30,780 nucleotides of DNA from the NCBI GenBank assembly GCA_902489955.1, contig CABUBY010000007.1, positions 1-30,780 of the forward strand. Reading direction: 5' to 3'. The notes beneath the pieces were generated by a model. That model did no database searches. It worked only from the letters and a program-made list of their open reading frames with translations, and had not been told where the DNA came from. The number at the start of each line of letters is the position of its first letter. Position 1 is the stretch's first letter. Source of the DNA: an uncultured Collinsella sp. GTDB taxonomy: Bacteria; Actinomycetota; Coriobacteriia; Coriobacteriales; Coriobacteriaceae. The translations under genes were made by a program, and so were the position numbers. Shown in pieces: positions 23,480-30,780 of the stretch.

Positions 23480-24385
23480 GTGGGGGCTATTACTCCGGGC
23501 GTACGTTTGCACGACCTTCCGCAGGGAACCGTCGAGGAACGCATTCGCATGGCGGGAGAGCTGGGCTTTTCGTGCATTCAGCTGCCGAGCAAGGTGCTCT
23601 ACGCATCGATGGGAATCGATCGAGGCGGCCTGACCCGCGAGCTTGCCGACCATTTGCGTGCGGTGCTCGACGAGGCGGGCGTTTCGGTCGCCGTGCTCGG
23701 CTGCTATAAGAATCTGGCGACGCCCGATCGCCAACAGCTCATGGATAACTTTGCCGAGTACGAGGCATGCTTGAACTTTGCCCAGATGCTCGGCGGATGC
23801 CCGGTTGGCACCGAGACCGGTCGCCCCAATGCGCAGAACCGCGTCGCGGACGACCGCATGACCGACGAGGCACTCGATACGTTTGCAGACGGGCTTGCAC
23901 GCGTCTGCGATCGGGCCGAGGCCGTGGGTGGGCAAATACTGATCGAGCCCGGTTGGAACGAGACGGTTAATACGCCAGATCGCTGCCGTGAGGTGCTGGA
24001 GCGCGTCTCGAGCCCGTCGCTCGGCGTGATCTATGACCCAGTGTCGCTGCTGCACCCCAGTGTCGTTGACGAAGCGCAGGAAATCACAGCGCGCATGCTC
24101 TACTTATGCGGCAGCAAGATTCGCGTGCTGCACGCCAAGGATTTTGAGGTCGTCGACAACGAGGACAAAGCCGGTTGGTGCGACGGTACGGGTTCGCGCC
24201 TGGTGTGTCACGGCGTGGGCGAGACGGGGCGCTATGACTTTGAGCCCGTGGTGGCCTGGGCGGCTGCCGCCTGCCCTGGGATTCCCTGTGTGGTCGAGAA
24301 CAGCGTGCCGTCGACGGCGGCTGACTGCCTAGCGACACTCGAGCACATGTCCGCTCGCTGCGGGGCTCCGCATTGCGAGTTGTAG
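23480..24385 (+). CDS. Sugar phosphate isomerase/epimerase-like TIM-barrel protein
   Basis: A 301-aa protein of the xylose isomerase-like TIM-barrel (AP endonuclease 2) superfamily. Likely metal-binding and active-site segments: VGTETGRPNA, QILIEPGWNETVNTPDRC, LGVIYDPVSLLHP, RVLHAKDFEVVDNED and CVVENS. The start is uncertain: GTG at 23480 has AAGGGA 10 bases upstream, while GTG at 23471 would overlap the GH105 stop. Either way it is translationally close-coupled to GH105. The exact substrate is unknown. By context it could handle 4-deoxy-5-keto-uronate released by GH105, as KduI is not in the window, or another pectin-derived sugar. The superfamily call is firm; the function is open. Confidence 0.8.
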   Translation: MGAITPGVRLHDLPQGTVEERIRMAGELGFSCIQLPSKVLYASMGIDRGGLTRELADHLRAVLDEAGVSVAVLGCYKNLATPDRQQLMDNFAEYEACLNFAQMLGGCPVGTETGRPNAQNRVADDRMTDEALDTFADGLARVCDRAEAVGGQILIEPGWNETVNTPDRCREVLERVSSPSLGVIYDPVSLLHPSVVDEAQEITARMLYLCGSKIRVLHAKDFEVVDNEDKAGWCDGTGSRLVCHGVGETGRYDFEPVVAWAAAACPGIPCVVENSVPSTAADCLATLEHMSARCGAPHCEL

Positions 24386-24487
24386 CATCGGCTTTTGCCG
24401 TGGCGGTCGATTAAATTTGCCTGACTGGGGCAGCGGTGAAGGATCTTTATCGTCGCCCCATTGGATTGAATCAAAAAGGGGAGTTGC

Positions 24488-25705
24488 GTGGCTATCCACA
24501 TTGTCGAAGAGGCGAATCGTTGCCTAGGTTGTAAAAGGGCGTTCTGTCAGATTAAGGGCTGCCCGGTTCAGACGCCTATTCCGCAGGTCATCGACCTGTT
24601 CAAACAGCGTCGTCTAGAAGAGGCGGGCGAGCTATTGTTCCAGAACAATCCCATGAGCGCGGTCTGCTCCATGGTGTGCAATCATTCGGGCCAGTGCGAG
24701 GGCGCTTGCATCCAGGGCCGCAAGGGCGCGCCGGTGCATTTCTCGAGCATCGAGAACTATATCTCGACAGCGTATTTGGATCGTAAGGAGTGGACGCCCG
24801 CGCCGTCGTGTGGCAAGCAGGTCGCTGTGGTCGGCTCCGGCCCAGCCGGCATTACCGTGGCAATTAAGATGGCGCAGCTGGGTTGCGCCGTCACTGTTTT
24901 TGAGCAGCGGCCCGAGATCGGCGGTGTGCTGGAGTACGGTATCCCCGAGTTCCGCCTGCCCCGTGCGCTCGTGCAAAAGTATCGCCACGTGATGTGCTCG
25001 CTTGGCGTGCGCGTGCGCCCCTCGACCACCATCGGTGGCGCGCTGCATATCGACGACCTGCTGCGCGACGGCTACGATGCGGTCTTTGTCGGTACTGGTA
25101 CCTGGCGAGCTCGAAAGCTGGGTATTCCCGGCGAGTCGCGCGGCAACGTGCTGTTTGGTATCGATTATCTGGTCGATCCCACGAGCGTGGCAATCGGGCA
25201 GAACGTGGCGGTTATCGGCGCCGGCAATGTGGCCATGGATGTTGCCCGCACGGCCCTGCGCTCGGGTGCCCGCAAGGTCACTGTGTATGCCCGATCGCGC
25301 CATATCTCTGCCATCGATGACGAGGTGGAGCTGACCGAGCTTGACGGTGCCGAGATTGTGCGCGGCAAGGCGATCTGCGCCATCGATGATAACGGTCCGG
25401 TGTTCGAGACGGCTATCTTTGACGAGGACAACAACGTGGTGGGCTATGAGGAAGAGCTCGACCATGTGTCCGCCGACACAGTTGTGATCGCGGCTTCGCA
25501 GGTGCCCAAGGACAAGCTTGTGCTTACGACGGGCGGTCTGGAGACCGATCATCGCGGCCTTCTTTCGGTCGACGAGTACGGTATGACCACCGTGCCTGGC
25601 GTCTTTGCCGCCGGCGACGTGGTTAACGGCCCGCTCACCGTGGTTCATGCCGTGGCAGGCGCCAAGCTCGCCGTCGAAGGCATGACTGCCTATTTGGGTC
25701 TCTAA
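24488..25705 (+). CDS. NAD(P)H-dependent oxidoreductase, GltD-like (glutamate synthase small subunit type)
   Basis: A 405-aa flavoprotein with an N-terminal Fer4_20-type helical domain holding two Cys clusters (C12, C15, C20, C25 and C60, C64, C70, C74) for 4Fe-4S centres, then an FAD Rossmann motif VVGSGPAG (about 114-121), an NAD(P) motif VIGAGNVAMD (about 242-251) with R268/R271 nearby suggesting NADPH, and a C-terminal GVFAAGDVVNGPLTVVHAVAGAK FAD motif. It starts with GTG behind AAGGGGAG. No gltB neighbour exists, so it may feed electrons to a separate partner, like the NfnB/SudA or stand-alone GltD-type subunits. It is not obviously linked to the pectin genes. The gap 24386-24487 shows no clear terminator. 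Confidence 0.85.
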   Translation: MAIHIVEEANRCLGCKRAFCQIKGCPVQTPIPQVIDLFKQRRLEEAGELLFQNNPMSAVCSMVCNHSGQCEGACIQGRKGAPVHFSSIENYISTAYLDRKEWTPAPSCGKQVAVVGSGPAGITVAIKMAQLGCAVTVFEQRPEIGGVLEYGIPEFRLPRALVQKYRHVMCSLGVRVRPSTTIGGALHIDDLLRDGYDAVFVGTGTWRARKLGIPGESRGNVLFGIDYLVDPTSVAIGQNVAVIGAGNVAMDVARTALRSGARKVTVYARSRHISAIDDEVELTELDGAEIVRGKAICAIDDNGPVFETAIFDEDNNVVGYEEELDHVSADTVVIAASQVPKDKLVLTTGGLETDHRGLLSVDEYGMTTVPGVFAAGDVVNGPLTVVHAVAGAKLAVEGMTAYLGL

Positions 25706-25720
25706 CACATCCCATCCATT

Positions 25721-25793
25721 AGTTGCGGTGAAATACGGACTGTTTTGGCTGTCAAAAGCCTCATCTACTCCGTATTCCACCGCAACTTTTTTT
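25721..25793 (+). terminator. Long hairpin between the convergent GltD-like and kdpE genes
   Basis: Nineteen-bp stem with one mismatch (25721-25739, AGTTGCGGTGAAATACGGA, opposite 25769-25787), a 29-nt interior that can form a small GGCT/AGCC stem, and seven Ts (25787-25793). It serves as the plus-strand terminator. Its arm length exceeds that of ordinary terminators and suggests a repeated palindromic element. Confidence 0.85.
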
Positions 25794-25803
25794 GTGAGGT
25801 GGG

Positions 25804-26508
25804 CTAGAGGCGCTGCATGCGGTACCCGACACCCATGTGCGTCTGAATCATCTTGGGGTGAGAGGGGTCTGCCTCGATCTTCTTGCGCAGGGTGCGCATG
25901 AACACGCGCAAGCTCGCCAGATCGCTGTCCCAGCTCGTGCCCCATATCTCGCGGGTGATGAAGGTGTGGGTGAGCACCTTGTCGACGTTTTTTGCCAGAA
26001 GGACGAGCAATTTGTACTCGGTTGGGGTGAGCGAGAGCTCGCTTCCGTCTTTCGTCGCGTATCCCGCGGCGTAGTCGATATGCAGCGGACCGTTGTCGAA
26101 CGTGCTCGCTTCTGTCGACTCGCTCGACGTCATCGAGGAGCGCCTCAAATTCGCACGGACGCGCGCGAGCAACTCATCCACAGAAAAGGGCTTGGTGAGG
26201 TAGTCGTCTGCCCCTGCGTCAAGTGCTGCAATCTTGTCGGAATCTTCGGTGCGCGCCGAAATGACGATAATGGGGACTGCCGACCAGCTTCGGATTTTCG
26301 TGATGACCTCGATACCGTCAATGTCGGGAAGGCCGAGGTCGAGCATGATGAGGCTGGGGCCGTGCGACACCGCATCCATGATGGCGGCCTGGCCGTTGCA
26401 AACCTTGCTCACGACATAGCCGTGGAGGTCAAGCGCGGTCGAAACGAGGTTTTGAACGGTCAGGTCATCTTCGACCAGGAGGATGCGTGACTTAGCGGCA
26501 TTATTCAT
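25804..26508 (-). CDS. kdpE: KdpE, potassium-responsive OmpR-family response regulator
   Basis: Response regulator that activates kdpFABC on potassium limitation, 234 aa. The receiver domain (1-120) has the acidic pair in LVEDD (D14, D15), the phosphoacceptor D57 in MLDLGLPD, and K106 in DYLTKPF. The C-terminal winged helix (about 135-234) has LSLTPTEYKLLVLLAKN and MRTLRKKIEADPSHPKMIQTHMGVGYRM. I place the start at 26508 (MNNAAKSRIL); this overlaps the kdpD stop by 8 bp, so the two are translationally coupled. The longer frame upstream is shadow sequence from kdpD. Its target is likely the region between kdpD and kdpF, where an 11-bp direct repeat is present. Confidence 0.95.
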   Translation of the reverse strand: MNNAAKSRILLVEDDLTVQNLVSTALDLHGYVVSKVCNGQAAIMDAVSHGPSLIMLDLGLPDIDGIEVITKIRSWSAVPIIVISARTEDSDKIAALDAGADDYLTKPFSVDELLARVRANLRRSSMTSSESTEASTFDNGPLHIDYAAGYATKDGSELSLTPTEYKLLVLLAKNVDKVLTHTFITREIWGTSWDSDLASLRVFMRTLRKKIEADPSHPKMIQTHMGVGYRMQRL

Positions 26509-29236
26509 GAATCTCGATCTCCTCGGCGGGCAGGGTAAAACGGAAGACGGCCCCATGGGGGTGGTTGTCGCGAACTTCGATGACGCCGCCATGCGCCTCC
26601 ACGATGGAGCGGCAGAGCGACAGCCCAAGGCCGATGCTTCGACGCGAATCCACGGGCTGCGTATTGCTTGAGGTGAAGAAACGCTCAAAGATATGAGGCT
26701 TGTCGCAGTCTGCCACACCCGGCCCATCGTCTGCGACGTCCACGACGACGAACGCACCCTCGCGACGTGCGCTGATGGTGACAGTCGAGTCCTCGGGCGT
26801 GTATTTGAAGGCGTTCATGATGAGATTCGTAAGCACCTGCATGATGAGATGGACGTCGATGCGCACCAGCAGGATGTCGTCAGTGTGCTCGATGGTGACG
26901 GTATGTCCATGCGATGCTTGGGCGACATGGCTGAGGGCGGCCTCGATGACCTCGTCGATGAGCTCGGATGTGAAGTTGAGGCGAATGGTGCCGTCCTCGA
27001 CGCGTGTGATGGCGAGGAGGTTCTCCACGGTATCGATAAGCCAGAGGGAGTCGTCGTAGATGGCATCGGCAAGATCGCAGCGTTGTTCGAGGCTGAGCTT
27101 TTCGTCGCTCTTCCGAAGGATTGCCGCAGATCCGGATATAGCCGTGAGGGGTGTTCTCAAATCGTGGCCGATGGAGCGCAAAAGGTTGGCGCGCAGCTGC
27201 TCGTTTTTCGCCAAGACCGCAGCCTCTTCGCGCTCTTGCGCCGCCCGGTCGCTTTCGAGCGCCAAGGCGCATTCACCTACGATAGATAGGACGATCGAAT
27301 GCTCGAAGGCTTCGATCTCGCGCCCCTCCAGGGCGATGCCGATGACACCGAATACCTTGTCGCCGGTGCGAACCGCGAGGTAGAGACAGCGCGCCTCAGG
27401 CAGGGTCCGCGTGCTTGCGCCCGCGCGCTTGTTGTTGGTGTAGGTCCAGGTTGCAACGGCGCGCTCGTAGTCGGTGAGCAGCGACGCGGATCGGTTTTCG
27501 GTGCCAGCGGACTCATAGAGCGCCTTGCCGAGCGTGCCGTGTTCGGCGGTGTAGAAGACCACGTCGAGTTTTAGCAGTTTGATGAGTTGGTTCATGGCGA
27601 CGCGGGCGCACTCCTCCGCGCTATGGGCTTGCTGCAAGAGCTGGTTCGTTTCGAGGAGTACGCGCGTTTTGAATGCGTTCTCGGCGGAGGTACGGGCGTT
27701 GTCGGCGATGCGTGCAGTTAACTCGCCGGCGACCATAGCGGTAGCGAACATGATGCCGAACGTGACCAGATAGCTTCGGTCGTAGCTGGCGAGCGAAAAC
27801 AGAGGCGTGACGAAGCAGAAGTTGTAAAGCACTACAGAGAGCACGCTCGATACGATCGTGCAGATACGCCCCGTCGTGGTGACGGCGGTCAGCAGGGCCG
27901 TGAGGATATAGAGGGATATGATGCTGGAATCGGCAAATCCCAGATGGCGGAAAGCCGTGCCGATCGCCGTGGCGACAAGAGAGAGGGCCAGCGTGCGAAG
28001 CACGTTTCGGCTGCTGGGCGGCTGCAGGGCGAGTGCACGGCGGCGTCCTTTGGGCCGGGAGGGCGGAGTCGACTGGTCTGGAATGATGTAAATGTCGAGG
28101 TTCGGGGCGAATGTTATGAGCTGTTCTACGAGAGATTTGCGGCCAAAGAGGGCCTGACGGACGCTGCTGCGCTCGCCCGTGCGCCCCATGACGATCTTCG
28201 AAATACCCGACAGGCGCGCGAACTCGGAGATCTGAAACGCGATGTCGTCGCCATAGACGGTTTCCATATGTGCTCCGAGCTGCTCGGCTAGGGCGATATT
28301 GGCTGCAAGCTTGGTGCGCTCATTATCGCTCATGGCTTGCGTGTGCGGGCTCTCTACGAACAGGGCGACGAGCTCGCTGCGAAACGCTTTCGCCATGCGC
28401 GCTGCGGCACGGACGATGCGGGGATTGGTCGGCGCCGGGGAGACGCAGACTAAGATACGCTCCCTGGTGTAGTAGTCACGGTTTCCCAGCACGCGTGCGG
28501 CGTCTGTGAGGTGGCCGGTGCGATCGGCGCAGCGGCGCAGCGCGATTTCTCGGAGTGCGGTGAGGTTCTCGACGGTAAAAAAATGTTGTTGCGCTCGGTC
28601 GGCTTGTGCGGGACGGTAGACGAGACCGGCGCGAAGGCGCTCAAGTAGGTCTTCGGGCTCTATGTCGACGAGCTCGACCTGGTCGGCATCATCGAAGATA
28701 CGGTCGGGGATTCGTTCGCTCACGACAACGCCGGTGATGGATGCAACCATGTCGTTTAGGCTCTCGATATGCTGAACGTTCACGGTCGTATAGACGTCGA
28801 TGCCCGCATGTAGAAGTTCCTCGACGTCTCGATAGCGTTTGTCGTGGCGAGACCCCGGCGCATTCGTATGGGCGAGCTCGTCGACAAGGATGAGCTGAGG
28901 GGCGCGTTCGATAGCCGCATCTAGGTCGAACTCGCTGAGCGCAATGCCATTGTGCTCGATGAGTTTACAGGGCACGTTCTCAAGCCCTTGTGCAAGATGG
29001 GCGGTTGCCGGACGTTCGTGCGGCTCGATGTATCCCGCGACGACGTCGACACCTCGCCGCTTGGCGGCGTGGGCGGCTTGAAGCATCGCATAGGTTTTGC
29101 CTACGCCGGCAGCGTAGCCAAAGAAAATCTTGAGGTGTCCCCGGCTGGTTCGAGCGTCATCGGCGACCTCGTCTTTCTCAATTGCCTTGAGGATGAGGTT
29201 TGGATTGACGCGAGTGTCCGATGCGTCGCGCTGCAT
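26501..29236 (-). CDS. kdpD: KdpD, potassium sensor histidine kinase
   Basis: Membrane-bound sensor kinase of 911 aa (E. coli 894). The N-terminal KdpD domain has a Walker A motif GYAAGVGKT (G40-T48) and LVDELAHTNAPGSRH; a USP-like domain follows (about 220-355, with ILVCVSPAPTNPRIVRAA and IVMGRTGERS). Four DUF4118 membrane helices (about 395-500), a GAF-like region, and the kinase core follow: H691 in IGHDLRTPLTAISG, the N box NLIMNAFKYTP, the G1 box VADDGPGV and the G2 box SIGLGLSLCRSI. I use the ATG at 29236 (MQRDASDTRV) with AGAAAGG upstream. kdpE follows with an 8-bp overlap. All key residues are intact. It is divergent from kdpF and kdpA. Confidence 0.97.
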   Translation of the reverse strand: MQRDASDTRVNPNLILKAIEKDEVADDARTSRGHLKIFFGYAAGVGKTYAMLQAAHAAKRRGVDVVAGYIEPHERPATAHLAQGLENVPCKLIEHNGIALSEFDLDAAIERAPQLILVDELAHTNAPGSRHDKRYRDVEELLHAGIDVYTTVNVQHIESLNDMVASITGVVVSERIPDRIFDDADQVELVDIEPEDLLERLRAGLVYRPAQADRAQQHFFTVENLTALREIALRRCADRTGHLTDAARVLGNRDYYTRERILVCVSPAPTNPRIVRAAARMAKAFRSELVALFVESPHTQAMSDNERTKLAANIALAEQLGAHMETVYGDDIAFQISEFARLSGISKIVMGRTGERSSVRQALFGRKSLVEQLITFAPNLDIYIIPDQSTPPSRPKGRRRALALQPPSSRNVLRTLALSLVATAIGTAFRHLGFADSSIISLYILTALLTAVTTTGRICTIVSSVLSVVLYNFCFVTPLFSLASYDRSYLVTFGIMFATAMVAGELTARIADNARTSAENAFKTRVLLETNQLLQQAHSAEECARVAMNQLIKLLKLDVVFYTAEHGTLGKALYESAGTENRSASLLTDYERAVATWTYTNNKRAGASTRTLPEARCLYLAVRTGDKVFGVIGIALEGREIEAFEHSIVLSIVGECALALESDRAAQEREEAAVLAKNEQLRANLLRSIGHDLRTPLTAISGSAAILRKSDEKLSLEQRCDLADAIYDDSLWLIDTVENLLAITRVEDGTIRLNFTSELIDEVIEAALSHVAQASHGHTVTIEHTDDILLVRIDVHLIMQVLTNLIMNAFKYTPEDSTVTISARREGAFVVVDVADDGPGVADCDKPHIFERFFTSSNTQPVDSRRSIGLGLSLCRSIVEAHGGVIEVRDNHPHGAVFRFTLPAEEIEIHE

Positions 29237-29347
29237 AGCGTAGCCTTTCTGAAGCGTTGTCCATGCGTGCATACGCGGTGAGGACGCCACTGTATGCTCG
29301 CGTGGTCGAGTATAGGCGCACTGCAGCCGCAATAGTGCTTTCTACCT

Positions 29348-29369
29348 GCATCTTTACGGCATCTTAAGG
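29348..29369 (+). promoter_or_regulatory. 11-bp direct repeat in the kdpD-kdpF intergenic region, candidate KdpE box
   Basis: GCATCTTTACG (29348-29358) is followed at once by GCATCTTAAGG (29359-29369), matching at 8 of 11 positions including the first seven. OmpR-family regulators bind tandem direct repeats with about 10-11 bp spacing, and KdpE is encoded next door. The position is 112 bp upstream of the kdpF start. Confidence 0.5.
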
Positions 29370-29370
29370 A

Positions 29371-29459
29371 CGTGAGCCCCGGCCCTCACGCCTCTTTAAT
29401 CCCTAGAAGCGTTTACTGTCCCCAGACGCTTGCGAGAGCAGGCGTCCGAGACATCGGAC
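29371..29459 (+). other. Structured kdpF leader with two mutually exclusive hairpins
   Basis: Three stems can be drawn in the gap before kdpF: CGTGAG/CTCACG (29371-29376 with 29385-29390); a 9-bp stem GACGCTTGC / GCAGGCGTC (29425-29433 with 29438-29446) closed by a GAGA tetraloop; and GTCCGA/TCGGAC (29444-29449 with 29454-29459). The last two share bases 29444-29446, so they compete. I could not match the consensus of the ydaO c-di-AMP riboswitch. The rest of 29237-29480 holds no gene; a minus-strand TATACT (29314-29309) is a possible kdpD -10 box. Confidence 0.5.
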
Positions 29460-29480
29460 CGCGCGTGAAAGGGGCGGTAA

Positions 29481-29567
29481 ATGGACATCCTCAGTCCCAT
29501 CATCGGAGTCGTCTGCATTGGACTCTTTATCTATTACATCTACATTCTGATGAGGAGTGATTCGTAA
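29481..29567 (+). CDS. kdpF: KdpF, small membrane subunit of the Kdp potassium pump
   Basis: Translation gives 28 residues: MDILSPIIGVVCIGLFI then YYIYILMRSDS. This is one transmembrane helix with a short basic/polar end, as in E. coli KdpF (29 aa), which stabilises the KdpFABC complex. GAAAGGGGCGG precedes the ATG. It stops 3 bp before the kdpA start and contains the kdpA ribosome binding site (GAGGAG) near its end. Because of its size it is easily missed in automated annotation. Confidence 0.88.
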   Translation: MDILSPIIGVVCIGLFIYYIYILMRSDS

Positions 29568-29570
29568 ACT

Positions 29571-30780
29571 ATGGATGCTGCGATTCAGTACATCTTGTAC
29601 TTTGCCGTGCTCGTCGTCTTGGCCGTTCCGCTCGGTCGGTTCATGGCCCATATCATGGATGGTGAGCATACGTTCCTGTCGCCTGTGATTGCTCCTGTGG
29701 AGCGTGGCGTCTATCGTCTGCTTCGCATCGACGCGGCAGAGCAGATGGGGTGTAGGCGCTATCTGGCGAGCGTGCTGGTCTTTTCGGGGATCGGCCTCGT
29801 GGCTCTTGTGACACTCCAGGTGCTTCAGTCTTTCTTGCCAGGCAATCCCCAGCACCTGCCGGGTGTGTCATGGGACCTGTCGTTTAATACGGCTGCTTCC
29901 TTCATAACCAACACCAACTGGCAATCCTATTCCGGTGAGACCACCCTGTCCTACTTTGTGCAGTTCATGGGCCTCACCGTGCAAAACTTCTTGTCCGCCG
30001 GCACCGGTATTGCGGTCATGTTCGCGCTCATCCGCGGTTTCCGTCAGGTCAAGGAGCAGGGTCTGGGTTCCTTCTGGGTCGACCTCACCCGCACCGTCCT
30101 GTATGTGCTCATCCCGCTGAACCTCGTGTTCGGCATCTGCCTGGCTGCCGGTGGCGTTATCTCCAATTTTCAGCCGGCTCAGAAGGCTGAGCTCGTAGAG
30201 CCCGTTGCTGTCCAGCCTAATGCAGACGGCGGTTGGAGCGTTATCGACGGCGCCCAGATCGAGGGCGACACGGTCAAGGTCGACGGCAAGGTCGTCGAGG
30301 GCGCCCGCGTGGTCACCGAGCAGTTTTTGCCCCAGGGTCCTGCGGCCAGCCAGGTTGCCATCAAACAATCCGGCACCAACGGCGGCGGCTTCTTTGGCGC
30401 GAACTCTGCGCATCCGTATGAGAACCCCAATGCCTTCACCAACATCATCGAGATGACCAGCTTGCTGCTGATTCCGGTCGCCTGCTGCTTCACCTTCGGC
30501 ATCGGTGTCAAGAATGCCAGGCAGGGCAAGGCCATCTTCGCGGCGATGTTTATCCTGCTCGTGGTCTTTACCGGCATCATCGCCGTTAACGAGCATATGG
30601 GTACGCCGCAGCTGGCAGATGGCGGCGCGGTCAACATCGAGATGACCGATGGCCAGGCGGGCGGCAACATGGAGGGCAAGGAGAGCCGCTTTGGCATCGC
30701 CTCCTCTTCTACCTGGTCCGCTTTCACGACGGCTGCTTCCAACGGCTCGGTCAACTCCATGCACGACTCCTACACCCCGC
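29571..30780 (+). CDS. kdpA: KdpA, potassium-translocating subunit (partial, cut by window end)
   Basis: The frame starting ATG at 29571 stays open to the window edge (403 codons; the complete protein is about 560-600 aa). KdpA is the K+ channel-like subunit of the KdpFABC P-type ATPase. Visible selectivity-filter regions are FNTAASFITNTNWQSY (first), SGTNGGGFFGANSAHPYENP (second) and FTTAASNGSVNSMHDS (third), with membrane helices between. An extracytoplasmic stretch rich in Asp, Gly and Val (about residues 210-255) lies between the first and second filters. GAGGAG lies inside the kdpF end. kdpB and kdpC should follow outside the window. Confidence 0.97.
   Translation, partial: MDAAIQYILYFAVLVVLAVPLGRFMAHIMDGEHTFLSPVIAPVERGVYRLLRIDAAEQMGCRRYLASVLVFSGIGLVALVTLQVLQSFLPGNPQHLPGVSWDLSFNTAASFITNTNWQSYSGETTLSYFVQFMGLTVQNFLSAGTGIAVMFALIRGFRQVKEQGLGSFWVDLTRTVLYVLIPLNLVFGICLAAGGVISNFQPAQKAELVEPVAVQPNADGGWSVIDGAQIEGDTVKVDGKVVEGARVVTEQFLPQGPAASQVAIKQSGTNGGGFFGANSAHPYENPNAFTNIIEMTSLLLIPVACCFTFGIGVKNARQGKAIFAAMFILLVVFTGIIAVNEHMGTPQLADGGAVNIEMTDGQAGGNMEGKESRFGIASSSTWSAFTTAASNGSVNSMHDSYTP

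Noticed and set aside
24420..24470. Terminator between the TIM-barrel and GltD-like genes
   Set aside because: Only a 6-bp TGGGGC/GCCCCA pairing with a long loop and no T-tract; too weak to call.
29371..29480. ydaO-type c-di-AMP riboswitch before kdpF
   Set aside because: Position is suggestive, but the conserved core of that class could not be recognised by eye; kept only as an unassigned structured leader.

Overview
The window looks like chromosome of a gut-type, high-G+C member of the Coriobacteriia, most like Collinsella. This is inferred from G+C-rich third codon positions, GAG/CTG/CGC-rich codon use, strong AGGAG-type ribosome binding sites and the mix of genes (duplicate feoA with a FeoB-associated Cys-rich peptide, kdp, pectin use). 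No rRNA, tRNA, CRISPR array, insertion sequence or phage gene was seen, and base composition gives no clear sign of recent transfer.

Layout. 1-3217 (minus strand): a larB-larC-tetR operon for the nickel-pincer cofactor of lactate racemase-type enzymes, with a LarC that lacks its usual C-terminal domain, then serB. 3474-5261: aspS, divergent from serB. 5262-5567: a terminator and an array of four alternating 14-bp inverted units. 5568-5816: a stand-alone HPr with Asp at position 46. 6005-9334: iron uptake genes feoA-feoA-feoB and a FeoB-associated peptide, preceded by a 15-bp inverted repeat that looks like a metal-regulator operator. 9479-24385: a pectin/uronate utilisation locus. 24488-25705: an orphan GltD-like oxidoreductase. 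25804-30780: kdpDE (minus) divergent from kdpF and kdpA; kdpA runs off the window.

The pectin locus is the core of the window. A LacI-type regulator is followed by uxaC, uxaB and uxaA (galacturonate to 2-keto-3-deoxygluconate), a GPH/MFS sugar transporter, a GH28 polygalacturonase, a fusion of pectin methylesterase and an acetylesterase-type alpha/beta hydrolase, an SGNH esterase, a GH105 unsaturated uronyl hydrolase and a TIM-barrel isomerase-like protein. None of the four carbohydrate-active proteins has a signal peptide, so esterified oligogalacturonides appear to be imported and trimmed in the cytoplasm. Seven copies or near copies of the palindrome GGTGAACGTTCACC lie in front of uxaC, the transporter and the GH105 gene. 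At each promoter one copy overlaps a -35-like TTCACC and a second lies 38-41 bp downstream, which defines a compact local regulon. KdgK/KdgA and KduI/KduD are not in the window.

The points most worth a second look are the paired-operator promoters, especially the 38-bp palindrome built around the GH105 operator; the esterase fusion; the LarC1-only protein cotranscribed with a TetR regulator; HPr Asp46; and the overlapping leader hairpins before kdpF.
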